Shown here piece after piece: positions 8,359 through 16,271 of a stretch of DNA of 38,723 nt. The position numbers were made by a program, and so were the translations under genes. Numbering within the stretch: position 1 is the stretch's first letter; every line of letters begins with the position of its first letter. This DNA comes from UBA6168 sp964643005 (GTDB lineage Bacteria; Bacteroidota; Bacteroidia; Chitinophagales; Saprospiraceae), in contig CAZXQI010000020.1 of assembly GCA_964643005.1 (NCBI GenBank), positions 1-38,723 of the forward strand, read 5' to 3'. The notes beneath the pieces are model-generated. The model saw nothing but the letters and a program-made list of their open reading frames with translations, searched no databases and was not told the DNA's origin.

Positions 8359-9633
8359 TCAAGCGCCGATGCGACTGCCGCTCGGTATCACGGCGCCTTT
8401 TTTTAATACTACAATTCCGTCCACGATGTTGTAGGTTTCAGACTCCTGATCTGGCAGGCGTCCGGGATTTCCTCTGATGACGACGTTATCTCCAATGCGG
8501 CAGTTTTTATCTATGATGGCGTACTCAATGATGCAATGTTTGCCGATGCCCATTGAGATATGATCCGGCGTGATAATTTCTTCTAACTTTTGGAAAAAAT
8601 CATTTCCCATGATGATAGAATGGGAAATCACCGTGTACTCTCCGATTCTGGATCGAATACCGACGATGGATCGCTCAATGCGCTCTGCGTGTACGATACA
8701 GCCTTCGGCTACGACGACGTGCCGGAAGAGGGTGCCAAAAAACTTGCTGGGCGGCAGCATCCTGGCGCGGGTGTAAACCATCCTTCGGTTGTCGAACAGG
8801 TTGAACTTCGGAACATTGTCTGTCAGAGCGATGTTGGCTTCGAAGAAAGAAGCGATGTTACCGATATCGGTCCAGTAGCCGTTGAACTCGTAGCTGGCAA
8901 CTTTGAATTTATCTTCGATGGCTGAGGGGATAATTTCTTTACCGAAGTCAAGGGCTTCAGGATGCTCTTCAAAAAGCCTGTACAGAGCGTTTTTTGAAAA
9001 AATATAAATCCCCATAGAAGCCAGATATACCTTTCCGGTTTGCTTATTCAGCTCGGATACTTCCGATACCCATTCGCCTAACACCTCCATTTTGGGTTTC
9101 TCCACGAAAGAGTCTATCATGCCCTTGTCATTGACTTTCATAATGCCGAATGAAGTAGCCTCTTTAGCTACAACCGGAATGGTGGCAATCGTCAGGTCTG
9201 CCTCTTTGTCAATATGGTAGCGAGCCATTACTTCAAAGTCCATCTGGTAGAGCTGGTCTCCCGACAAAACGAGTATGTAGTCGAAATCGTGGTGGTTCAG
9301 GTGGCGCATAGACTGCCGAACGGCGTCCGCAGTGCCCTGAAACCACTGATCGCTTTTGGGAGTCTGCTCAGCTGCCAGGATGTCCACGAAGCTGGAGCCG
9401 AAGTGATCGAAGTTGTAGGTATTTTTAATGTGCTGATTGAGTGAGGCGGCGTTGAATTGGGTGAGCACGAACATGCGCCTTACCCCGGAGTTCAAGCAGT
9501 TGGAGATGGGTATGTCAACCAACCGATATTTCCCGCCAATGGGAACGGCAGGTTTGGAGCGCTGCTGGGTCAGTGGGTATAGTCTGGTGCCGGCTCCTCC
9601 GCCGAGGATGAGGCTTATCATTTTGATTACCAT
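8359..9633 (-). CDS. glgC: Glucose-1-phosphate adenylyltransferase (ADP-glucose pyrophosphorylase)
   Basis: Makes ADP-glucose from glucose-1-phosphate and ATP, the committed step of bacterial glycogen synthesis. The 424-residue product opens with the nucleotidyltransferase signature LILGGGAGTRLYPLT and SKPAVPIGGKYRLVDIPISN (residues 8-45), then GTADAVRQSM near 101, LVLSGDQLYQMD near 120, FVEKPK near 177 and GYWTDIGNI near 257. The C-terminal part is a left-handed beta-helix (hexapeptide-type repeats such as RSIVGIRSRIGEY, YAIIDKNCRIGDNVVIRGNP), as in other GlgC enzymes. The track start MVIKMISL may be four residues too long; Met5 also fits. It follows glgA on the same strand with a 136-base gap and no clear promoter between, so the genes may share a transcript. 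Confidence 0.96.
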   Translation of the reverse strand: MVIKMISLILGGGAGTRLYPLTQQRSKPAVPIGGKYRLVDIPISNCLNSGVRRMFVLTQFNAASLNQHIKNTYNFDHFGSSFVDILAAEQTPKSDQWFQGTADAVRQSMRHLNHHDFDYILVLSGDQLYQMDFEVMARYHIDKEADLTIATIPVVAKEATSFGIMKVNDKGMIDSFVEKPKMEVLGEWVSEVSELNKQTGKVYLASMGIYIFSKNALYRLFEEHPEALDFGKEIIPSAIEDKFKVASYEFNGYWTDIGNIASFFEANIALTDNVPKFNLFDNRRMVYTRARMLPPSKFFGTLFRHVVVAEGCIVHAERIERSIVGIRSRIGEYTVISHSIIMGNDFFQKLEEIITPDHISMGIGKHCIIEYAIIDKNCRIGDNVVIRGNPGRLPDQESETYNIVDGIVVLKKGAVIPSGSRIGA

Positions 9634-9769
9634 AGGATCAGAAATTGAGGCTGTCGCCGCTTTTTACAAGCTTTGTCTGCCAGGTCTCAAGTAGGTTTAA
9701 GCGATTGCTTTTCTGTCGGCGATTAGAGTTGGGGAATCCTACAAAAATCCATTGTATGGACGAAGCGGT

Positions 9770-11206
9770 TTAACGCTTGCTAAGGCTGTCGTATAAGCGG
9801 ATGTATTTGGTCGCTGAGCTTTCCCAGGAAAAATCAACCTTCGCAATCCGCTGCCTTAGTCCGCTTAGTGTTTCTTTATTTTCAAAAATTTTAGCAGCCC
9901 TAAAAACGGCCATGGCGGCGTCGTCTATTGAGAAATTATTAAAGCGAATTCCTCTGCCGCCCTGGTCTCCCACATCAATAATGGTGTCCTTCAATCCGCC
10001 TATGCTGCGCACGATAGGGATGGTTCCATATCGGCAGGCGTACATCTGGTTTAGGCCGCAAGGCTCTACCCTGGAAGGCATGATGAGAAAATCAGAGCCG
10101 GCGTATAGCTGGTGCGCCAGCGCTTCATTGTATTCTAAGGCCACATCCAAATAACCGGAAGTATGGTTTTTCATGTCTGCAAAAGTCTGCATGACGTCGG
10201 GGTCTCCGGTTCCCAGTACGATAAATCCTACCCTGATGCCATTTCCCAAAACTCTTCGAATGGTGTCCGGTATTAGATCTGCGCCTTTTTCACGTACCAG
10301 ACGGCCAATAAAAGTGACAAGCGGTAGTCCGGGAATGATGCGGAATTGGTCGAGGATATTATTTTTATTTTGTTCTTTAAACCTGTCCATCTCTGCACCC
10401 TCCAATTGGTGGGCAATCAATTTATCGGTGGCCGGGTTCCAGAGAGCTGTGTCAATGCCGTTGATGATGCCCCGCGCTTTGAAAAACTCGCTGTTGATCA
10501 AAGTCTCCATTCCATTGGCGCTGCGCCTCAACTCTTCCAGGTAGCCGGGAGAAACGGTGGTAAAACGCCAGGAACATTTAATGCCGGCAGCCAGTGGACA
10601 AATCGTGTCGCCCCAGTCGAGCAGTCCGGCGGCGTCGCTGTCAAAGAAGGGCATCATCCACAATTTTTTCCAGCTAAAAGCTCCGTGATACTCTCCGTTG
10701 TGGATGGTAAAAACCGTTGGGATATTTCTAAGGGATTTGTATTCCGGACAATGTTTCACCATGAAGGGAATCAGTCCCGTGTGGTGGTCGTGGCAGTGCA
10801 GGATTTCGGGTTTCCACCGCATGGAAACCACCCATTTTAAAACGGCCTGTTGGAAACACAGGTAGCGCTCCGGCTCGTCCCGGTACCAGCCTCCGCTCGG
10901 ATCGCCATAAACTCCGGGGCGGTCAAATTTGCCGGGGATGTTAGCCACGTACAGGGGAAAACCTAAATTTTCATTCATCACTTCCTCAATGGAAAACCAG
11001 ACATACTCATTGCCTAAGCGAATATGGTCGCTATAAACCTGGCGAAACCATTGTTGATTCAACCATTTGGTGGAGAATTTAGGCATGATGACGGAGGCGC
11101 CCACCCCGGCCTTATTCAGATAAATCGGCAGTGCGCCGACAACATCGCCTAAGCCACCGTACTTAGCAGCAGGATAACATTCCATACTGACGTGGAGAAC
11201 TCTCAT
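9770..11206 (-). CDS. glgA: Glycogen synthase (ADP-glucose type)
   Basis: GT5-family glycosyltransferase that extends alpha-1,4-glucan chains with ADP-glucose. The 478-residue length is normal for GlgA. The N-terminal ADP-glucose site is AAKYGGLGDVVGALP with Lys15 in the KxGGLGDV motif. The second Rossmann domain has FIGRLVREKGADLI near residue 290 and SDFLIMPSRVEPCGLNQMYACRYG near 375 (the conserved E-x7-E region), followed by RSIGGLKDTI. The start ATG at 11206 lies only 30 bases after the stop of the upstream esterase gene, a strong sign that the two are one transcript. No glycogen branching or debranching enzyme is seen in the window. Confidence 0.96.
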   Translation of the reverse strand: MRVLHVSMECYPAAKYGGLGDVVGALPIYLNKAGVGASVIMPKFSTKWLNQQWFRQVYSDHIRLGNEYVWFSIEEVMNENLGFPLYVANIPGKFDRPGVYGDPSGGWYRDEPERYLCFQQAVLKWVVSMRWKPEILHCHDHHTGLIPFMVKHCPEYKSLRNIPTVFTIHNGEYHGAFSWKKLWMMPFFDSDAAGLLDWGDTICPLAAGIKCSWRFTTVSPGYLEELRRSANGMETLINSEFFKARGIINGIDTALWNPATDKLIAHQLEGAEMDRFKEQNKNNILDQFRIIPGLPLVTFIGRLVREKGADLIPDTIRRVLGNGIRVGFIVLGTGDPDVMQTFADMKNHTSGYLDVALEYNEALAHQLYAGSDFLIMPSRVEPCGLNQMYACRYGTIPIVRSIGGLKDTIIDVGDQGGRGIRFNNFSIDDAAMAVFRAAKIFENKETLSGLRQRIAKVDFSWESSATKYIRLYDSLSKR

Positions 11207-11236
11207 TGACTGTACGTTTATTCAAAAAAGTGATAG

Positions 11237-12001
11237 CTAAAAAAATAACCATTCCACTGCCCTGGGGAATTCCTCGCCCCATTTGGCTTCGTTGTGTTCT
11301 CCTTCAGGATCAATGGAAAGATTGAACTGGATCTTGGAGCCATCCAGACCTTTGCGCTGGAAAGCCGTCTTCAGGCGCTGCACATTGGGAACCATACTTG
11401 CGCCTTCTTTGCCACCTGCGTAAAGGTAAATCTTTGTTTGAAATGGGTTGAAAAAATTGATGGCCTGAAAGTAAATCTTTGGAGTCAGCCAAAGGGAAGG
11501 GGAAAAAACCATGATTTTCCCGAAAATCTCAGGATAGATAAAAGCGCAGTAAATGCTGATTAACCCTCCCATACTGCTGCCGCCAACTCCGGTAAACTGC
11601 CTGCCGGGTAAGGTGCGGAAATTCTCATCTACAAAGGGCTTTAGCTCTTTGACCATGTATTGGGCGTACTGCCTGCCCGCACTAACGCCAAATTTTGTCA
11701 CTTCCGGCGGGGAAAACTCCCGGATGCGATCTTCTTCCGCGTGGTCAATGGCGATGATAATAATATCTCCTTTTCCCTCTTTGGCCATTTCTTCTAAGCG
11801 GCGATCGACATTCCAGTTGCCATAAGGAGAGCGGTATTCGAGCAGGTTTTGTCCGTCCTGAAGATAGAGCACTGGATAGCGTTTGTCTGTCTCATCGTAA
11901 TCGTAAGGAAGCAGTGCGGCAATGCGGCGTTTCCTGCCCAATGGAGGCGGCTCTACCTCGTCGCTGAATACTTTTATTTTTGGTAAAAACTCCGAATCCA
12001 T
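11237..12001 (-). CDS. Alpha/beta-hydrolase of the putative esterase (Fes/esterase D-like) family
   Basis: A 254-residue serine hydrolase without a signal peptide. The family region RYPVLYLQDGQNLLE (residues 41-55) leads into the nucleophile elbow GVGGSSMGGL, with Ser143 the likely nucleophile. The C-terminal DPEGEHNEAKWGEEF places the catalytic His at about 236; the acidic member is probably in the YAGGKEGAS region near 195. Relatives include enterochelin esterase-like and carbohydrate acetyl- or feruloyl-esterase-like proteins, so the substrate cannot be named. It is the first gene of the unit ending in glgA and glgC, with 30 bases to glgA, which suggests a link to alpha-glucan or maltodextrin metabolism (inference). 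A promoter candidate lies about 60-90 bases upstream. Confidence 0.88.
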   Translation of the reverse strand: MDSEFLPKIKVFSDEVEPPPLGRKRRIAALLPYDYDETDKRYPVLYLQDGQNLLEYRSPYGNWNVDRRLEEMAKEGKGDIIIIAIDHAEEDRIREFSPPEVTKFGVSAGRQYAQYMVKELKPFVDENFRTLPGRQFTGVGGSSMGGLISIYCAFIYPEIFGKIMVFSPSLWLTPKIYFQAINFFNPFQTKIYLYAGGKEGASMVPNVQRLKTAFQRKGLDGSKIQFNLSIDPEGEHNEAKWGEEFPRAVEWLFF

Positions 12002-12062
12002 ATAATTCGCTGATGTATTTATTTGTGTGTGGGCAATTTGATTTTGCCGGGACTTACAGTGA

Positions 12063-12091
12063 CAAAAGTAGCGGAAACATCCAAAGTCAAA
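12063..12091 (-). promoter_or_regulatory. Promoter candidate for the esterase-glgA-glgC unit
   Basis: On the minus strand there is TTG (part of TTTG at 12091-12088), 17 bases, then TACTTTTG (12070-12063). This matches the Bacteroidota consensus TTG-N17-23-TAnnTTTG exactly in the -7 box and at the short end of the spacing range. Transcription would begin at about 12056, leaving a leader of about 55 bases before the ATG at 12001. Confidence 0.55.
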
Positions 12092-12109
12092 ATGACTTAA
12101 ATCATTTTG
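12088..12109. promoter_or_regulatory. Palindromic operator candidate, CRP/FNR-type spacing
   Basis: CAAAATGA and TCATTTTG form a perfect 8+8 inverted repeat separated by six bases (CTTAAA). The inner TGA-N6-TCA is the half-site geometry of CRP/FNR-family regulators. The left arm covers the -33 TTG of the promoter upstream of the esterase-glgA-glgC genes, a position suited to repression or class II-like activation. Regulator identity is inference. Confidence 0.45.
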
Positions 12110-12350
12110 TCATGCTCGCTTTCTCTGTTTTTTAAAGATTCGACGCCCATAAGCCTAATGACCAAAGGGAAGCTTAACCATTTTGGCGATAGACTATTTG
12201 GAATTGGCTAGTGCCCGGAAGCCGCCTCTGTTTAATCGTTTTGGCGCTTGCAAGGCAGATTGAAGCGGTAAAAAAGAGAATCTTAGTTTGGATGAGGGAA
12301 CCGAATCCCGGACTGGAAATGTCGGAAGATGCTGAGTGAAAAATAGAAGC

Positions 12351-12671
12351 TTAGGCGCCGGCTTGTCTGGACTTCAATATTCCTAAACGGCGGGCGGCTT
12401 TGATTACCCAGACAGCCCAGACGACGACCAATGCCGGAAAGACGGCCACCACGCCGGTGTTGTAAAAAATGGCTTCATTAAACTCTAAGTGGTGAAAGTG
12501 CATGACGGCGCGGGTCATACCGCAGCCGAGGCACTCTATATTGAAAAGGATTTTTGATAGGCAGATAGATTGCCCCGTATCAAAAAAATCGGCAGGTAAA
12601 ATCCACAATACAATGGGAGTGAGCAAAAGAAAAACGAGCCATATCCACTGTATGTAGTTTTTGTTAAACAT
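12351..12671 (-). CDS. DUF2752 family small membrane protein
   Basis: A 106-residue inner-membrane protein of unknown function. Two hydrophobic helices are visible: residues 8-28 (IQWIWLVFLLLTPIVLWILP) and about 72-92 (TGVVAVFPALVVVWAVWVI). Between them lies the family signature CLGCGMTRAVMHFHHLEFNEAIFYN, with paired cysteines in the C-x2-C arrangement and the TRA tripeptide that define DUF2752. The gene follows the YqaE/Pmp3 gene on the same strand but a terminator-like hairpin sits in the 124-base gap, so the two may not be fully co-transcribed. I have high confidence in the family and none about the function. Confidence 0.88.
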   Translation of the reverse strand: MFNKNYIQWIWLVFLLLTPIVLWILPADFFDTGQSICLSKILFNIECLGCGMTRAVMHFHHLEFNEAIFYNTGVVAVFPALVVVWAVWVIKAARRLGILKSRQAGA

Positions 12672-12685
12672 GTTTTTTCATTAAA

Positions 12686-12740
12686 AAAACGGTAGAGAAA
12701 AATCTATCTGCATTTAAAAAAAAGCCGATTGGACTTTCCT
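12686..12740 (-). terminator. Terminator or attenuator between the YqaE/Pmp3 and DUF2752 genes
   Basis: AAAACGGTA (12686-12694) and TACCGTTTT (12732-12740) are perfect 9-base inverted arms around a 37-base loop. Read on the minus strand the stem is followed by a run of seven T, as in an intrinsic terminator. The long loop and an alternative pairing of GAGAAAA (12695-12701) with TTTTCTC (12742-12748) leave an attenuator possible. Confidence 0.45.
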
Positions 12741-12795
12741 GTACCGTTTTATTTTCTCTGAGATGTCATTATCAAATGAGCATCATTTTCCGGCA

Positions 12796-13236
12796 TTAAT
12801 AGTACTTCTTCATCTTGATGAATGCATGAATCAGGCCGGGCAGCCAGCATAGCACTACCAGAATCAGATTGACAATCCAGTCGTTACCAGACCAGTCGTC
12901 CATCACGCCCATTGCTACCCAGGCCAGTCCCAGGATGGCGAGCAGAATGTACAGACCTTTTGCAAATTCCGGCTCTTTGTTCATTTGCTTCCTGACGACT
13001 TTCTGTGCGGCTTTGAGTTCCAGAGTTTTTTTAACTCCAAGTCTCTTACCGGTTATTTCCTTATACTTTTTGGGTGTAAGGCTCAGAAATTCGTCCAGCC
13101 CCATTTGAACCATTTCCGGAGTTAGCGCTTTGAATTCGGGTTGGCTGTTAAAGTCATCAGCCCAACTGGCCACAGAGGCAGCTTGGCTGTTCAGAAAGAA
13201 AAGCAGGAATGTCAGGAGTGTTAAGATCCTTTTCAT
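12796..13236 (-). CDS. YqaE/Pmp3 family membrane protein with N-terminal extension
   Basis: A 146-residue protein with a signal-like N-terminus (ILTLLTFLLFFLNSQAAS). A soluble middle part carries FLSLTPKKYKEITGKRLG near residue 50 and a lysine-rich helix (KKTLELKAAQKVVRKQMNK), a pattern seen in Bacteroidota members of this group. Two membrane helices follow, residues about 95-112 and 120-140; the second (NLILVVLCWLPGLIHAF) carries the Pmp3/YqaE signature PG-x-IHA. Pmp3 proteins are small hydrophobic proteins connected with membrane potential and salt stress in yeast; the role in bacteria is not settled. A well-formed promoter lies about 90 bases upstream. Confidence 0.85.
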   Translation of the reverse strand: MKRILTLLTFLLFFLNSQAASVASWADDFNSQPEFKALTPEMVQMGLDEFLSLTPKKYKEITGKRLGVKKTLELKAAQKVVRKQMNKEPEFAKGLYILLAILGLAWVAMGVMDDWSGNDWIVNLILVVLCWLPGLIHAFIKMKKYY

Positions 13237-13324
13237 AAACAGTTGATTTTATTGAAATAATAAATTGAAATGCCAAGAGGGAATGGTTCAGTAGTTACTC
13301 TAATGCGCATAGAGCCTTACGGCT

Positions 13325-13354
13325 CAAATGTAAAAAAAGAAATCTCCTTTCCAA
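13325..13354 (-). promoter_or_regulatory. Promoter candidate for the YqaE/Pmp3 gene
   Basis: On the minus strand: TTG (13354-13352), 19 bases, TACATTTG (13332-13325). Both boxes and the spacing fit the Bacteroidota consensus. Transcription would start near 13318, inside a small GAGCC-TTAC-GGCTC hairpin (13312-13325), leaving a leader of about 80 bases. Confidence 0.55.
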
Positions 13355-13373
13355 TAATAAATAGGAAGAAAAC

Positions 13374-15080
13374 TTATTCGCTAACGATTTGATTAATGAT
13401 TTGAATCGTAATCAGGTACGTGGGTTTTACGCCTTCTTCTCCCAGCCCTCCCGATGCTAATGTATTGCCTGTGACTAAGGGGTTATCAGATGCGTAATAG
13501 GCATATCGAAGTTTCACATTTTCGCTGATACTTTTCCTGATTTTGGAAGCTGACTGAATAGCTTTTTGATAGTGAGCGCCTTCCATTTCTAAGCCGATAG
13601 CCTTCCAGGACGAGCGGAGGAAGTAATGTAGGATGTCCTTGTTTTGCAGGGAAGTTCCCAGGACGCTAATCATAGCGCCTTCCCTTACGTTCAGGCCGTG
13701 CCCTTCAAAATCCTTTTTAGAAAAATTATTTTCAAAAGGGTAATTGTCCGCCGTACCCTCAAAGATGTGAGCGGTTGGCACCATGATGTCGCCTTTATCG
13801 CCTTCGAGTATGCCGGCCTTACCCATAATGGAAACGGATTCGACCCTGAGTGGAATACGCTGTTTGCCTTCGGCGGTCAAATACTCAAAAGGTTTGAGCA
13901 ACTCGTCCATTGCCTCGTAAGCCTGCTCGCCGAAAGCGTAATCTATCACCAACAGGATGGGTTTCTTTTCTTTGATGTAAGCCTTGTTCCATTGAATAGC
14001 AGAGGGCAGCGCTTTTGGCTCTATTTGTAAGGTGTCAAAAATCTGGATGGTAATATTTGTACCGCTGGTGTCTTCGAGTTGGTACATGCCATGTTGCATA
14101 GCGTATTCTTCGACGACCTGCCGCATCTCATTCTGGCTTTCATGGCTCAACTGCTTGGCTAACTCTTCCAGATTGTGCATGTCGAAGCGCTCATCATCCA
14201 CGGCGGCAAAGGCGTAGAGCGTATTCATTACGCTGTGCAGATTGGCGCTGATAATGTGAACGGGACGGTCTAACCAGCCCTTTTCAAATAAAAACTGCTT
14301 GATGTTTTGCGCCCAAAGTTCACCGTAAATATGGTGGCCTAATTTCTCCCGTAGAGCAGATGAGAAACTGATTTCGCGGTCATTTTTATCCAAAGCCTCT
14401 TCGATGGAGAGCCTGCCCATCCAATAGATGATGCTAAAAAGCCGGTTCACCTTTGGCGAATTGTCGAAGCGCTTCACTGCATCCGCCGTCTCCTCGAAGG
14501 TGCGCCCCAGCAAATTGCTCAGATAGGTGCAGGCGACTTCTTCATCGAAGTCCTCCCCCCTTTCCATCTTGTCAATGATCTTTTCCAAATTGAGCCAGTC
14601 CCGCTTTTTCCGGTTTTTGATGTCGAGGCTGTTGCGCCGAATCTTTTCAGCCTCTATATACATAAAGGTAAGGTGGGTGAGGATGTCGTAGATGTCGCTG
14701 CGGCCATTGGTCATTTCTACGAACATTTGCTCATCGTCAATCCGGTAACAGTTGCGGCGGCGCTTGGCGGGAATGATGGGCTGAAAATCTGATTTTTCAA
14801 ATCCCTCTCTGGTGATCAGCCGGATGTAGCGGCACTCTTCAATTCCCTGCGGCAATCGCTGAAAGATGTAATTCAGGCCTTCTAATTCAACCCGCTCAGG
14901 GTCTGCAATGGCGCCGTAGATTTCCGGTTGCAACACCATGAGCGCCTCAATCATGGCTTCTCCACTCACCCCCAGCGGCTTGTAGCCTCCGCGAATGAAC
15001 AGGTGACGCATGGAAATATACAATTGCTGAATGGCGGCGGAGGATTCCTGAGCGCGGGTACGTACTGTAAAATGCTGCAT
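13374..15080 (-). CDS. Large conserved protein (DUF6909-like) with nucleoside-phosphorylase-like C-terminus
   Basis: A 568-residue cytoplasmic protein with no signal or membrane segment. From memory it matches the Bacteroidota family DUF6909; I could not check. The first 350 residues are mostly helical with no motif I can name (opening MQHFTVRTRAQESSAAIQQL). The C-terminal 200 residues recall the purine nucleoside phosphorylase/MTA-SAH nucleosidase fold: IMGKAGILEGDKGDIMVP at 418-435 resembles the G-x-x-G...GD-hydrophobic segment, GLEMEGAHY at 496-504 resembles the ribose-binding EME motif, and YASDNP (Asp532) resembles the catalytic SD motif. Binding of a nucleoside or nucleotide is therefore an inference. 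It stands between two minus-strand genes with its own promoter candidate upstream. Confidence 0.8.
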   Translation of the reverse strand: MQHFTVRTRAQESSAAIQQLYISMRHLFIRGGYKPLGVSGEAMIEALMVLQPEIYGAIADPERVELEGLNYIFQRLPQGIEECRYIRLITREGFEKSDFQPIIPAKRRRNCYRIDDEQMFVEMTNGRSDIYDILTHLTFMYIEAEKIRRNSLDIKNRKKRDWLNLEKIIDKMERGEDFDEEVACTYLSNLLGRTFEETADAVKRFDNSPKVNRLFSIIYWMGRLSIEEALDKNDREISFSSALREKLGHHIYGELWAQNIKQFLFEKGWLDRPVHIISANLHSVMNTLYAFAAVDDERFDMHNLEELAKQLSHESQNEMRQVVEEYAMQHGMYQLEDTSGTNITIQIFDTLQIEPKALPSAIQWNKAYIKEKKPILLVIDYAFGEQAYEAMDELLKPFEYLTAEGKQRIPLRVESVSIMGKAGILEGDKGDIMVPTAHIFEGTADNYPFENNFSKKDFEGHGLNVREGAMISVLGTSLQNKDILHYFLRSSWKAIGLEMEGAHYQKAIQSASKIRKSISENVKLRYAYYASDNPLVTGNTLASGGLGEEGVKPTYLITIQIINQIVSE

Positions 15081-15124
15081 TTTGATAAACTTGAGTTTTC
15101 CGGGGGTGTTATCGTTTCAGGTCG

Positions 15125-15156
15125 CAAATCTGTGACGAGCAATTCTTTTTTTCAAA
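15125..15156 (-). promoter_or_regulatory. Promoter candidate for the 568-residue phosphorylase-like protein
   Basis: On the minus strand: TTTG (15156-15153), 20 bases, CAGATTTG (15132-15125). The -33 box is exact; the -7 box has one mismatch to TAnnTTTG (C for T). The start codon at 15080 would lie about 38 bases after the transcription start. Confidence 0.4.
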
Positions 15157-15188
15157 TTTAAATTAAAAGTCCTTCCCTTTTGGAAATG

Positions 15189-15211
15189 AAAGCCGGCACA
15201 AAAGCCGCTTT
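15189..15211 (-). terminator. Weak hairpin overlapping the SPFH gene stop
   Basis: AAAGCCGGC (15189-15197) and GCCGCTTT (15204-15211) pair with one bulged C around a six-base loop. It overlaps the stop codon of the SPFH gene. There is no good T run after it on the minus strand, so termination is uncertain. Confidence 0.3.
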
Positions 15212-16025
15212 AGTTATTTCCCAAAATTAAAGGCAGGCCGTCTTTGGCATTGCCCACGACAATGATTTTTGAGTTGGGAGAGTTGGCCAATTCTAAAGTT
15301 GCTTCAATGCCTTTATCCTTTAATATTTTGTCCGTGAGGCTGGCGTTGAGGATTTGATTGGCTTTGGATTTTGCTTCCGCTTCGATGATCTTCCGCTCAG
15401 ATTCTTTTTTCTCCTGCTGAAGAATATACTCGTATTTCAGGGCGGTCTGCTCAGCCTGAATTTTTTCCTCGATGGCGTTCCTGACTTTGTCCGGCAGTGA
15501 AATGTCGCGAATCAAAGCCGCCCGGAGGACGACAAAGTTTTCCGCTAAATTGGCGTCAATATCCCGATGGATCATCGTCTGAACCTCCTCCCGACGGGTA
15601 GAGTAAAGCTCCTCCGGTTGAAAGCGGCCAATCACCTGCCGCACGGCAGAGCGCAACTCAGGTCGCACTAAGGAGTTGAGATAATCTCTGCCGAAATTCT
15701 CGTGCAGATCGCCGATTTTGTCGTAAGCCGGATTTACCCGAATGGTGACTTCTACCTTGATGGTCAGACCATTGCTCGACAAAACTTCCATTGAATCTTC
15801 CAGCTGGATTTCCCGCACCTCATAGACAAACATCTTGTTCCAGGGGGCAATCATGTGAAATCCCGGCTGGTAAATATTATCTTTCTCCAGTCCCCCCCCG
15901 AAGGGTCGGAATAGCACCCCTCGCTCGCCGGCGTCAATAGTTATGAAAGTGGTGCTGGAAAGGACGAGCAGCAGGATGACGGCAATGCTGCTAAAGACAA
16001 TCAGAGAAGTGATTTTTTTATTCAT
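15210..16025 (-). CDS. Prohibitin-like SPFH/Band 7 membrane protein
   Basis: A 271-residue inner-membrane protein with one N-terminal anchor (residues 7-28, SLIVFSSIAVILLLVLSSTT) followed by a prohibitin-type SPFH domain: FITIDAGERGVLFRPFGGG, YQPGFHMIAPW near 53, and SSNGLTIKVEVTIRVNP near 83. The region 180-230 is a charged coiled coil (EEKIQAEQTALKYEYILQQE), typical of prohibitins and HflK/C. Such proteins form large ring-like scaffolds that organise membrane proteins or regulate FtsH; no FtsH or NfeD gene lies beside it here. The similarity is closer to prohibitin than to HflC or flotillin as judged by the short length and the GERGV motif. Confidence 0.92.
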   Translation of the reverse strand: MNKKITSLIVFSSIAVILLLVLSSTTFITIDAGERGVLFRPFGGGLEKDNIYQPGFHMIAPWNKMFVYEVREIQLEDSMEVLSSNGLTIKVEVTIRVNPAYDKIGDLHENFGRDYLNSLVRPELRSAVRQVIGRFQPEELYSTRREEVQTMIHRDIDANLAENFVVLRAALIRDISLPDKVRNAIEEKIQAEQTALKYEYILQQEKKESERKIIEAEAKSKANQILNASLTDKILKDKGIEATLELANSPNSKIIVVGNAKDGLPLILGNN

Positions 16026-16271
16026 AATCTTTGGCGTTTTCTGAATTTGCGTAAAGCTAACCGTTTGCGCTAATATTTTTTCTTTTGAAAAAATGGTTTT
16101 AAAATATCGTGGACGCTTAACCGCCCCGATTTTACAGGGTTGCTTTTAAAAATTACAGCGTATTTTTTAACCATTATCTACCTTAGCCCCGATGCCATAA
16201 TTTAGATTTTCAGTCTAAAGCGCAATTGAAGGGCGGAACCCGCTCATCCAGCCTGATCATAACCAACTCGT

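Larger units (their letters stand above)
12002..12350. other. Intergenic region of 349 bases upstream of the glycogen unit
   Basis: Apart from the promoter and palindrome near 12063-12109, I see no gene, RNA or clear hairpin in this stretch. No reading frame with a sensible product crosses 12112-12350. Confidence 0.6.
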
